The notes under the pieces are model-generated. The model had not been told where the DNA came from. It worked only from the letters and a program-made list of their open reading frames with translations, and did no database searches. From the NCBI RefSeq assembly GCF_001625215.2, contig NC_030385.2, forward strand, positions 44,107,598 through 44,171,597: a stretch of 64,000 nt of DNA, read 5' to 3'. Below, in pieces: positions 1 through 8,757 of this stretch. The stretch is from Daucus carota subsp. sativus. Its lineage: Eukaryota; Streptophyta; Magnoliopsida; Apiales; Apiaceae. The translations under genes were made by a program, and so were the position numbers. The stretch's first letter is position 1; the number at the start of each line of letters is the position of its first letter.

Positions 1-862
1 AATTCCACTGCTTGATTCCCAGTCTGAGAATTTTTAATTTCCCCTGAATGTGGTTCTGGCTCTCCATTGATTCCCAACAATTACGAATGCATTCCTGTAA
101 GCTTTTATTTTCTAGCCAGAAATTAAAAAGTCTAAAAGGTTTTGGACCCCAGTTGTTTGTACCTCTATTTAGAAAAATAGCTGAATGATCAGAAGATTTC
201 CTCCCCAGATTTTCCAGTTTCCATGAGGCACAAGACAGCCACTCGAGTGAAACTAGAGCTCTATCTAATCGGCTGCATTTACCCTGGGGGCCAAACCATG
301 TAAACAGATTTTTAGTTAACGGGATTTCCTCTAAGCCGTTAGAGTCTATGAACCAATGAAAACTCTCCATGTCACGACGATTGTAGGAGCAATTGATTTT
401 GTCTTCCTCATGCAAAATGCAGTTAAAATCCCCTATAATACAATAATCCTTACAATTTAACTGATCTAGCCAGTCTGAGATTTGATTCCATACCTCCATT
501 CTGACCTCATATTGTTGAGGTCCATATATGTTAACCACTGCAAACATTAAGGCTTGGCTCTGGGAAGAAGATTTAAATAACGTCCCTAGCCAGAACCTAG
601 ATAGGTAGTGATCAGTGATCCTGAGCTTGCTACAATCCCAAATGGTTGCCAATCCTCCTGAGAGACCCATTGAAGGAGAGGATACCAGATCGAAGGAAGA
701 GTTGAGGTCAAGAAGACCTTTTAACTCTGCACTTCCATTTGTGAATTTAGTTTCCTGAAGCAAGATTAAATTGGGGTGGTGTTTACGGAAAAAAGCTCTA
801 AGATTTCTGCGGGCGACACTATTGTTAATTCCTCTGCAATTCCAACTTAACAACTTATCCAT
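1..862 (-). CDS. LINE ORF2, N-terminal endonuclease part (partial)
   Basis: An open frame of 287 codons starts at the ATG at 862-860 and leaves the window without a stop; I checked every codon. The translation shows the endonuclease/exonuclease/phosphatase motifs of LINE ORF2 in order: WNCRGI near residue 7, QETK near 36, NIYGP near 110, IGDFN near 140, SRLDRAL near 200 and SDHSAI near 225. In L1 elements this domain nicks the genomic target to prime reverse transcription. The reverse transcriptase should follow to the left of the window. The catalytic Glu, Asp, Asn and His positions all look intact. Not listed as a host gene. Confidence 0.85.
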   Translation of the reverse strand, partial: MDKLLSWNCRGINNSVARRNLRAFFRKHHPNLILLQETKFTNGSAELKGLLDLNSSFDLVSSPSMGLSGGLATIWDCSKLRITDHYLSRFWLGTLFKSSSQSQALMFAVVNIYGPQQYEVRMEVWNQISDWLDQLNCKDYCIIGDFNCILHEEDKINCSYNRRDMESFHWFIDSNGLEEIPLTKNLFTWFGPQGKCSRLDRALVSLEWLSCASWKLENLGRKSSDHSAIFLNRGTNNWGPKPFRLFNFWLENKSLQECIRNCWESMESQNHIQGKLKILRLGIKQWN

Positions 863-901
863 GAGTACAAGAATTCAAAGTACTAATTCAGACTTGAGAG
901 T

Positions 902-3109
902 TTAGTGGTCTGACTCTGCTATATGATTTCTAATTTTACTCAGAGTCAGTTCTCTGTCCTCGAGAGGAATAAGACCCAGCAATTCACCCGTTTCCAGGAC
1001 CTGTAGTGCCAAGTCCTTCCTAGTGCCCATTGCAGTTGAGTTTTCTTTATCTAAACTCTCTAACTCTTTCAATTTACTCTGACGAATGTTCTTTCTTTTT
1101 TCCTTTTTAGAAACACTAATCTTGTTCACTGGCAGATCTTCCTTTGCACTTGGGGGATTTCTCCGAACATTAGTCCCTTTTCGCTTGTTTGCAAAGTTGT
1201 ATACCCTTGCATATTTCCTTGGTCTTCCTCTTTTGCGACCAATACTAAGCTGAGTAACTTGATCTATGATCTTGGGCGGTACTACTGCCTCAGAGTCAAA
1301 CACTCCCAGATCATTACCTAATTCCTCCTCAGAATTGTCCAGTAGTTTGACTGAGGTTTGCTCTGAAGACTGAGAACTGGTACGGTCTCTTACACACCAT
1401 GCATTGTTAAGGATCTCAGGAAGTGAGGACTCTAGGCCTGTGATAATATCCATATCTCTGTCACTCACACACTCTTCCACATAGAAGCCTGGTATCACAT
1501 CCATAGGAGTTTCTAACACTTTATCCACCTCTTGGGACACTATGACCCCCACATTCATTGACAAATTGTCCCTGTCCTCTAAATCGCGCCTCACCGGATT
1601 AACACTAATTTCCTTAGCAACCTCCTCCAGGTGTTCCGGGTGGTTAATTTGAGAATTGGTCCCTGATTCTTCCAGCACAATATTATTTCCCATCAAAGCA
1701 TCATTTTCTGTCCCTATTATGTTCTGCTGATCATCCTCCATTATTCCAATATTTCCATTCTCTCTCATGGGCGTGCATATATCCTCTTCACTAGACTGAA
1801 CAAAGCACCTATCTTGGCCATTCTTACCTAAATAAGAGTCATAGCGGAGCCAATCTTGAGCTTCCAGTTGTAGGTTAGAGGACTCTTTGATACATACCCA
1901 GAATCCTTTGCCCTCAATTTGCACCTTTACGGTTTCTTTTATTTTATCTACTTTGCTCGTGGCAATGCAGATCCTCAGCTTTGTATACATACTATTTTTT
2001 AGTGGTTTTCGATTCTCAGAGAGCAAGTAACCCCAGTCTCCTACAATGTTACTCCATGTAGTTTTGTTCCAAGCCGATATCGACAAACCATCACACTCTA
2101 ACCAGGCTATTCTAGGTACAATTAGGTCCGCATGCGTAGCTTTGTGTACCGATGAGAAAAACTCATAGAGGAATTCAATATTTGTATTAGAGGCAAAAAC
2201 CTCTGCATCAAAAACTAAAAGAAAGACTTTGTGAGAAATTCCTCTTACCGATATAAAATTATATCCCTGAAGTACTATCCGCTCTTGGAGAGAATCTGCC
2301 CATTCGATTCCAGCTGTGACTCCTATCAGGCTCCTGCTGAGTGTTTCCTTGAAATCTTCATCAATTGTCCCATTTATGGTTCTGAACAGAGGCTGCTCCA
2401 CAATATAATCTTTTATACCGCTGGACTTTGTATTGGATTGGGATTTCCATTTTGACTTGTTTGCTCTTTCAGCAGCTGCTTCCTTCTTGTCACTATGGTT
2501 TGTGTCCTTCTTGTCCTCTGAAGAATCCATCTTATCCTTCCCTGACTTTCTATCAGAAATTTTAACCATCAGTTTCCAACGGCCCATCTGTTTCTGGTGG
2601 AAATTTCTAACTAGTGTTTCTGCTAGACCCAGATTATCAACTATTATGAACCCAATCCTGTTATTACGGATATCTCTTTTCCTAGGCAGGATAATATCCT
2701 TGATCAGCCTCTGTTTATTGAAGAACAACCAAATGTCTCTGACCGAAGCTTCAGGGGGGAGATTTACCACCATAACTGAAAACCACTTCCTGTTGTCAAC
2801 TCTTTCCTTGATAGTAGGTCTCTTTGCTTCCTTCTCATTTCTACTATCTTCAGATACAACTCTAGCATAAGATTTAGTTTCTGGAACATCCTTGTCTACT
2901 GCTATTATCTTCCTTTTCCCATTGATCGCATCTCTTGTGACCCTAAACCACTGGTTTCCATCGCTTGCAAACTTCTCTGTCTTTTTGAAATTTGAAAATT
3001 TGAAACTTTCTCTCTCTTGCTTCTCTCTCATCTTTTGTACTATAGTTCTATAACTTTCTTCAACAATGTCGTTATAGTCTATGGTAATAGTAGTACTCCT
3101 ACTTTTCAT
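902..3109 (-). CDS. LINE ORF1, RRM-containing RNA-binding protein
   Basis: The frame encodes 735 residues and begins with ATG at 3109. Residues about 105-185 form an RNA recognition motif, with an RNP2-like VMVVNLP and an RNP1-like block around IGFIIVDN. Lysine-rich linkers follow. Near residues 623-632 there is an AT-hook-like KRGRPRK core, with a basic C-terminal region after it. No CCHC zinc knuckle is visible. RRM-type ORF1 proteins are known from the BNR branch of plant L1 elements; they bind the element RNA and form the ribonucleoprotein. The AT-hook is an inference from the motif alone. There is no internal stop. Confidence 0.85.
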   Translation of the reverse strand: MKSRSTTITIDYNDIVEESYRTIVQKMREKQERESFKFSNFKKTEKFASDGNQWFRVTRDAINGKRKIIAVDKDVPETKSYARVVSEDSRNEKEAKRPTIKERVDNRKWFSVMVVNLPPEASVRDIWLFFNKQRLIKDIILPRKRDIRNNRIGFIIVDNLGLAETLVRNFHQKQMGRWKLMVKISDRKSGKDKMDSSEDKKDTNHSDKKEAAAERANKSKWKSQSNTKSSGIKDYIVEQPLFRTINGTIDEDFKETLSRSLIGVTAGIEWADSLQERIVLQGYNFISVRGISHKVFLLVFDAEVFASNTNIEFLYEFFSSVHKATHADLIVPRIAWLECDGLSISAWNKTTWSNIVGDWGYLLSENRKPLKNSMYTKLRICIATSKVDKIKETVKVQIEGKGFWVCIKESSNLQLEAQDWLRYDSYLGKNGQDRCFVQSSEEDICTPMRENGNIGIMEDDQQNIIGTENDALMGNNIVLEESGTNSQINHPEHLEEVAKEISVNPVRRDLEDRDNLSMNVGVIVSQEVDKVLETPMDVIPGFYVEECVSDRDMDIITGLESSLPEILNNAWCVRDRTSSQSSEQTSVKLLDNSEEELGNDLGVFDSEAVVPPKIIDQVTQLSIGRKRGRPRKYARVYNFANKRKGTNVRRNPPSAKEDLPVNKISVSKKEKRKNIRQSKLKELESLDKENSTAMGTRKDLALQVLETGELLGLIPLEDRELTLSKIRNHIAESDH

Positions 3110-3258
3110 GACTTAACTGCTCGATAAACCTACCATCTTGACCACTTTTTTTCTTTAACAATTAAACCATCACACTTTCTTGGATCCCATGCATTTCAGT
3201 TTTTTTTATATCACAGGCCCAGGTCTTAGACTGGTTCGAGATGGGTCAACCAATTTGT

Positions 3259-3441
3259 TGTCATGGAAGTTAGTTGTTAGGAGTTAGTTGTTTTAGAGGG
3301 AAAAACAGTTATAAGTAGACCACTACTCTGTCATAGCAGCTTATCTGTTTTCATGAACCATTTCTCTACTGTAATTCTGTTTCTTCCTCTATTTCTCTGT
3401 ACTTCCATTACTCTGTGTTAATACTATCTCTTTTCATAACA
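3259..3441 (+). repeat. 5' LTR of the chromovirus
   Basis: This 183-bp terminal repeat matches 7974-8156 base for base. It begins TGTCATGG and ends ATAACA. A TATA-like element, TTATAAGTAG, lies about 50 bp in and is the probable core promoter. Confidence 0.95.
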
Positions 3442-3443
3442 AG

Positions 3444-3456
3444 TGGTATCAGAGCC
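3444..3456 (+). other. tRNA-iMet primer-binding site
   Basis: TGGTATCAGAGCC begins two bases after the 5' LTR. It is the standard plant retrotransposon site complementary to the 3' end of initiator methionine tRNA, which primes minus-strand synthesis. Confidence 0.93.
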
Positions 3457-3474
3457 TTCGATTCTCCGGCGAAA

Positions 3475-6400
3475 ATGGCGTCAAGCACTCGCTCCAGATC
3501 AACGGAAGATTCTTGGCGAGATATCGAAAATCGCATTCAAGAAGTCAATACGGCTTGCCATAAACACATTGAGAAGACAACTTCAGCCATGGAATCAAAG
3601 ATTATCAGCAAAATCGATCAATTAGTTTCGCTGGTTACAAACTGTGATGCTAAGATTGAGCTGTATAATTCGACCATGGAGGATCGCATACAAGCAAGAA
3701 TTGGGGGAGCCATCAAGAATCTCAATCTCGTTAAGACAGTGGGAAGAGATGGACAGATCTTAGTGGACAAATCGCCATTGTTGCGAACTCCTGGAAGTTC
3801 AGCTCAAGCCAAGGGAGACGGAGAAGGTAATAGTGTTGTGGATGGATCATTTAAGTGGCAGTTTCGTCAACCAAGAATGGAAATTCCAAGTTTCAATGGA
3901 GAAAATCCTAGGGACTGGATTCGTAAATGTAACAAATTCTTTTTACTACATCAAGTAAGTGATAAAGTTAGAATGGACATTATTGAGATGTTCTTGGAAG
4001 GGAAGGCTGATGTCTGGTTTCAGAGTATTAAACTGATTCAAGAAAACATTTCTTGGCCTGAGTTTTGTGAAGTTGTAGCAAAAAGATTTGGGAAAAAAGG
4101 GGGGTTGGATGAGCAGGAAGAATTTAATAAATTGGTGCAGAATGGTACTGTTCTTGAGTATGTGGAGAGGTTTGAAGAATTGAAGTCAGTAGTGCTGGGT
4201 AGAAATCCACATTTAGATGAGGTTTATTTCATTGCTAGTTTCATATCAGGATTAAAAGGGGAACTTAAACCAATGGTAAGACTTATGAAACCAAAGACCC
4301 TGTTGGATGCAATAGAAATAGCACAATACCAGGAACAAACTGTTGATATTTTGGTGAAGAAAGCTGATAACAAGAAGGGTGGTATGAATCTGAAATGGAA
4401 TGGAGGAGACAAGAAGAATGGGGAGTCAGAAGCTGTTACAAAAGAAAAGGGAACTAATGGGAAAGATTTGTTTAAGAAAATATCACCAGAAGAGTTCCAA
4501 TATAGAAGAAACAACCACCTGTGTTATAAATGTGGGGATAAATATTCTCAAGGGCATCAGTGCAAGAATCAACAATACACATTTATGTTGGTTGAGGAAG
4601 GAGAAAATGATTTGTTAAAAGAAGTATTAGAAGAGGAGGAAGAAGAGGGCACAATAGCAGAAGTTTCCTTGAATGCATTGTCTGAAAAGATTAATAGGAA
4701 GACTATTACCTTGGAAGGGGTAATCCAGAATACTCAAGTAAAGATGTTAACTGATACAGGCAGTACTCTGAGCTTTGTTGATAACAAGATTGTTAACAAG
4801 TTAAAATTAAACAAGGTAAAATGTGAGGGAATTTCTGTGCAATTAGCTGATGGGAGAAGAGTTGTCAGTGAGTTTTATGTGCCAAAAGTGAAATGGAGAA
4901 TACAGCAATATGAATTTGTTTTTGATCTGAGAATAATTGACATTGCTGGTTGGGATTTCATTCTAGGAGTAGACTGGTTGGAACAGTTTAGCCCTATTCT
5001 ATTTGACTTCAAAAAGCTTTATCTGAAATTGAATGCTGAGTCTGAGACAGGATCACAGATGTTATTAAATGGGAGAGTGGAAAAAGCTACACTGCAGTTG
5101 GTCAGAGGCAAAGAATTACAATTACTTAACAGGAATTTGGTTCAACAAAAGATGGCAGAAAAAGTATGTGCAGCAGAAGGAAAAACTGATATACCAGGTT
5201 CAATTTCTACCTTAATTGACAAGTATTCTAAAGTTTTTGAAGTGCCAGTAGGATTACCACCAGCTAGAAATATAGATCATGAAATTCCATTACAAGAAGG
5301 GTCTGTTCCATTCAAATTAAAACCATATAGATATCCACATTCTCAGAAAACTGAGATTGAAGATCAGGTGCAGCAAATGTTAAATAGTGGAATTATTAAA
5401 AACAGCAACAGTCCATTTGCATCTCCAGTTATATTGGTTAGAAAGAAGGATGATACATGGAGATTTTGTGTGGATTATAGACATCTTAATAAACTCACTA
5501 TTAAGGACAGATTTCCCATTCCTAATATAGATGAGTTGTTGGATGAATTACATGGAGCACAGCTGTTTACAAAATTAGATTTAAGGGCTGGATACCATCA
5601 GATATTAGTAAAACCAGCTGATACATATAAAACTGCTTTCCAAACTCACCATGGGCATTTTGAGTTTGTGGTGATGCCATTTGGATTGACAAATGCACCT
5701 GCAACTTTTCAATCACTGATGAATCAAGTTTTTAAGCCCTTTCTCAGGAAATTTGTACTAGTTTTTTTTGATGACATACTAGTTTACAGTCCTAGTTTGG
5801 AATTGCATGTTCAGCATCTGGAATTGGTTTTGAAATTGTTGGAAGATAATCAGTTATATGCAAAGCAGTCTAAATGTTCATTTGCCACTAGTTCTGTGGA
5901 ATATTTGGGTCACCTGATTTCTGGGAAGGGAGTTAGTATGGATCCAGGAAAAATCTCTAGCATTGTGAATTGGCCAATTCCTGATTCTGTTAAGACATTG
6001 AGGGGATTTTTAGGACTTTCTGGGTATTACAGAAGATTCATTAAACATTATGGTATGATCACAAGACCATTAACTGAGTTACTCAAGAAAGATGGATTCC
6101 AGTGGAATGAACAAGCAACTGCAGCTTTCAATACCTTGAAGACAGCCTTATGTGCAGCTCCTGTGTTGGCAATGCCCAATTTTTCAGAGGCTTTTATAGT
6201 GGAGACAGATGCCTGTGCTACTGGTATGGGGGCTGTATTAATGCAGCAAGGAAAGCCAATATCTTACTTGAGCAAATCATTTAACAAGAGAAACTTGGGA
6301 TTTTCTGTTTATGAAAAAGAATTATTGGCATTAGTGTTGGCTGTTACTAAGTGGAGACATTATTTGATGGGTCATCATTTCATAATTAGGACAGATCATC

Positions 6401-7944
6401 AGTCTCTAAAATTCTTGTTGGAGCAGCCTTTACACACCTCATTACAGTATAAATGGTTGTCAAAGCTACTAGGATTGGATTATGAAATCCAATATAAAAA
6501 AGGGGTAGAAAATACAGTGGCAGATGCACTATCCAGGGTTGAAATTGTGGACAACAGTGCTGAAGAAGTAGCAAACATCACAGCAATTTCTGAGTTGAAA
6601 CCTGTCTGGTTACAACAGTTTGTGCAAGGGATTTTGAAGAAAAAAGGGAAGATTTATTTGGGAGGGACTGGTGGAGTAAGGCAACAAGTTATGGAAGCTT
6701 TACATAACTCCTCTTTAGGGGGACATTCTGGTCAAAATGCCTGCATACAAAGGCTTAAAATTGTTTTTTACTGGCCAAGGATGAAGCATGATATGGTGGA
6801 CTGGATTAAGAATTGTGAGGTTTGTCAGAGATATAAGAGTGAACATTTGTCTTCTCCAGGATTGTTGCAGCCATTGGTGATTCCTTCAACACCTTGGAAA
6901 GATATATCCATGGATTTTGTGGAGAAATTACCAGAATCTCAGGGCTCTAATGTTGTACTGGTTGTTATTGACAGATTATCCAAATATGGGCATTTTATAG
7001 CCTTGAATCATCCTTTCAATGCTGAAGATGTGGCAAATGTGTTCTTAGACCAAGTTTTTAGGCTACATGGTTTGCCAGATACCATTGTGTGTGATAGAGA
7101 TAAAATTTTTACTAGCAAATTCTGGATGACAGTGTTTGATCAGTTGGGAGTAAAACTGCAGTTCACTTCAGCTTACCATCCTCAAAGTGATGGTCAAACA
7201 GAAAGATTAAATCAATGCTTGGAAGCATATCTAAGGTGTTTTGCTGGTGAGAGACCTAGTACTTGGAGGAAGTGGTTAGGAATGGCTGAGTATTGGTACA
7301 ATACTTCTTTTCATACCAGTATGGGAATGACTCCTCATGAGGCTATATATGGAGTAAAGCCAGTTCTTTTAAACATGGGCAAGCTGCAAGATCTATTACT
7401 ACCAGTGGCTCAGAATTTACTAGAGCAAAGGGAACAAATACTACAGCAGCTGAAAGACAATTTGGGAAAAGCACAGCAGAGAATGAAATATTATGCAGAC
7501 CAAAAGAGGACTGAAAGACACTTCCAAGAGGGAGAATGGGTATTTCTGAAATTACAACCATATAGACAGAAGTCAGTAGCTGTGAGAACTTGTTTCAAGC
7601 TAGCAGCAAGGTTTTATGGACCATTTCAGATAGAAAAGAAGATTGGTGAGGTGGCCTACAAACTCAGGTTACCAGACCATTGCAGGATACATCCTGTTTT
7701 TCATGTGTCTTTACTCAAGAAATATATAGGACAGACACCTGTAAGCTCAGGAACTTTGCCTGAGTATGATCAAGAGGATGTGATGATCTTGACACCTGAA
7801 AAGGTACTGCAGAGGAGACAAGTAAGTAAGGGAAACCAGACGGTGGTGCAATGGTTGATCAAATGGAAGGACTTGGATATGACTGAAGCATCATGGGAGG
7901 ATTGCAGAGTAATTACAAATCAATTTCCTCAATTCAAAGCTTGA
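3475..7944 (+). CDS. Chromovirus gag-pol polyprotein
   Basis: The frame encodes 1,489 residues. I use the ATG at 3475 because the frame upstream lies in the LTR and primer-binding site and has only a GTG. The domains in order are: retrotransposon gag core (about 120-300); an atypical zinc knuckle CYKCGDKYSQGHQC (about 349); aspartic protease with DTGS (about 427); reverse transcriptase with KLDLRAGYHQI, MPFGLTNAPATFQ and FFDDIL (about 764); RNase H with ETDACATGMGA (about 910); integrase zinc-binding HHCC (about 1075-1118) and DDE core ending YHPQSDGQTERLN (about 1240); and a C-terminal chromodomain (about 1450-1489). There is no frameshift or stop between gag and pol. The chromodomain is thought to steer integration to modified chromatin. 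The frame looks competent. Confidence 0.95.
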   Translation: MASSTRSRSTEDSWRDIENRIQEVNTACHKHIEKTTSAMESKIISKIDQLVSLVTNCDAKIELYNSTMEDRIQARIGGAIKNLNLVKTVGRDGQILVDKSPLLRTPGSSAQAKGDGEGNSVVDGSFKWQFRQPRMEIPSFNGENPRDWIRKCNKFFLLHQVSDKVRMDIIEMFLEGKADVWFQSIKLIQENISWPEFCEVVAKRFGKKGGLDEQEEFNKLVQNGTVLEYVERFEELKSVVLGRNPHLDEVYFIASFISGLKGELKPMVRLMKPKTLLDAIEIAQYQEQTVDILVKKADNKKGGMNLKWNGGDKKNGESEAVTKEKGTNGKDLFKKISPEEFQYRRNNHLCYKCGDKYSQGHQCKNQQYTFMLVEEGENDLLKEVLEEEEEEGTIAEVSLNALSEKINRKTITLEGVIQNTQVKMLTDTGSTLSFVDNKIVNKLKLNKVKCEGISVQLADGRRVVSEFYVPKVKWRIQQYEFVFDLRIIDIAGWDFILGVDWLEQFSPILFDFKKLYLKLNAESETGSQMLLNGRVEKATLQLVRGKELQLLNRNLVQQKMAEKVCAAEGKTDIPGSISTLIDKYSKVFEVPVGLPPARNIDHEIPLQEGSVPFKLKPYRYPHSQKTEIEDQVQQMLNSGIIKNSNSPFASPVILVRKKDDTWRFCVDYRHLNKLTIKDRFPIPNIDELLDELHGAQLFTKLDLRAGYHQILVKPADTYKTAFQTHHGHFEFVVMPFGLTNAPATFQSLMNQVFKPFLRKFVLVFFDDILVYSPSLELHVQHLELVLKLLEDNQLYAKQSKCSFATSSVEYLGHLISGKGVSMDPGKISSIVNWPIPDSVKTLRGFLGLSGYYRRFIKHYGMITRPLTELLKKDGFQWNEQATAAFNTLKTALCAAPVLAMPNFSEAFIVETDACATGMGAVLMQQGKPISYLSKSFNKRNLGFSVYEKELLALVLAVTKWRHYLMGHHFIIRTDHQSLKFLLEQPLHTSLQYKWLSKLLGLDYEIQYKKGVENTVADALSRVEIVDNSAEEVANITAISELKPVWLQQFVQGILKKKGKIYLGGTGGVRQQVMEALHNSSLGGHSGQNACIQRLKIVFYWPRMKHDMVDWIKNCEVCQRYKSEHLSSPGLLQPLVIPSTPWKDISMDFVEKLPESQGSNVVLVVIDRLSKYGHFIALNHPFNAEDVANVFLDQVFRLHGLPDTIVCDRDKIFTSKFWMTVFDQLGVKLQFTSAYHPQSDGQTERLNQCLEAYLRCFAGERPSTWRKWLGMAEYWYNTSFHTSMGMTPHEAIYGVKPVLLNMGKLQDLLLPVAQNLLEQREQILQQLKDNLGKAQQRMKYYADQKRTERHFQEGEWVFLKLQPYRQKSVAVRTCFKLAARFYGPFQIEKKIGEVAYKLRLPDHCRIHPVFHVSLLKKYIGQTPVSSGTLPEYDQEDVMILTPEKVLQRRQVSKGNQTVVQWLIKWKDLDMTEASWEDCRVITNQFPQFKA

Positions 7945-7960
7945 GGACAAGCTTTTTGTT

Positions 7961-7973
7961 AAGGGGAGGCATT
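7961..7973 (+). other. Polypurine tract
   Basis: AAGGGGAGGCATT lies directly before the 3' LTR, 16 bp after the gag-pol stop. It is the expected primer for plus-strand synthesis. Confidence 0.85.
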
Positions 7974-8156
7974 TGTCATGGAAGTTAGTTGTTAGGAGTT
8001 AGTTGTTTTAGAGGGAAAAACAGTTATAAGTAGACCACTACTCTGTCATAGCAGCTTATCTGTTTTCATGAACCATTTCTCTACTGTAATTCTGTTTCTT
8101 CCTCTATTTCTCTGTACTTCCATTACTCTGTGTTAATACTATCTCTTTTCATAACA
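7974..8156 (+). repeat. 3' LTR of the chromovirus
   Basis: This 183-bp repeat is identical by eye to the 5' LTR. It is followed by the second TTTGT target duplication at 8157-8161. Confidence 0.95.
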
Positions 8157-8757
8157 TTTGTTAACCTGTTTAAAACCCTCGTGAAGTAGTTTCTGGCGGC
8201 CCATTATAAATGTTTTCTATTTCAATTTATTGCGAATTGTAGCCCATCTGAACTGGGTCCTCGAATACTCGGTTTGTATATATATTCAACAGCCCGGATT
8301 TAGATTGATATATGATTATTGGTCCAGGTGAAAGTTTAAAGGGCCCAAGTCCAGATTGAATCGTGACGACTGTTATTGGTACAATTCTTTTTTACTTTTT
8401 TTTGTGCAAGTAAGCTAAACCGTGAAATATAACTATAAAATATTAAAGCATGATTTGTACTTATTCAAATCCGGGATTTTTAATCATTAAAAAGAAAAAC
8501 ACGATCTAAAGCGAACCCAAATAGACTTTCAATCATATTTGATAGAAAACAAATAAATCATAAAAACAAATAATGGATTGAAAGAATTTATACAAATTGT
8601 ATAATATTTATTTATAGTATCTTTTGATTATTTTTACTTGCAGATCGGAGATAATTTTAATATCCTATTCGACTTATTCAACAATAAAAATCAATTCGAA
8701 TAATTTCCAAATAGGATGTAAAAAATATTCACACAAAAGGACACGTTTTTATACATA

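Larger units (their letters stand above)
1..3200 (-). mobile_element. LINE (L1-like) retrotransposon, 5' portion
   Basis: Two non-overlapping reading frames lie head to tail on the minus strand: ORF1 (902-3109) and the start of ORF2 (1-862), 39 bp apart. This is the L1 layout. ORF1 carries an RRM and ORF2 opens with an apurinic-type endonuclease. The element continues beyond position 1, so reverse transcriptase, poly(A) tail and target duplication cannot be seen. The 5' boundary is not marked and is set loosely near 3200, between the ORF1 start and the LTR element at 3259. Both frames are open, so this copy is either young or still intact. Confidence 0.85.
3259..8156 (+). mobile_element. Complete Ty3/gypsy chromovirus LTR retrotransposon (4,898 bp)
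   Basis: The element is bounded by 183-bp direct repeats that begin TG and end CA. It is flanked by a perfect 5-bp target duplication, TTTGT (3254-3258 and 8157-8161). A primer-binding site complementary to initiator Met-tRNA and a polypurine tract are in the expected places. One long frame encodes gag, protease, reverse transcriptase, RNase H, integrase and a chromodomain, in the Ty3 order. Small size, short LTRs and the chromodomain suggest the Reina-like group of plant chromoviruses (inference). The two LTRs are identical by eye, so the insertion is recent. Confidence 0.95.
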
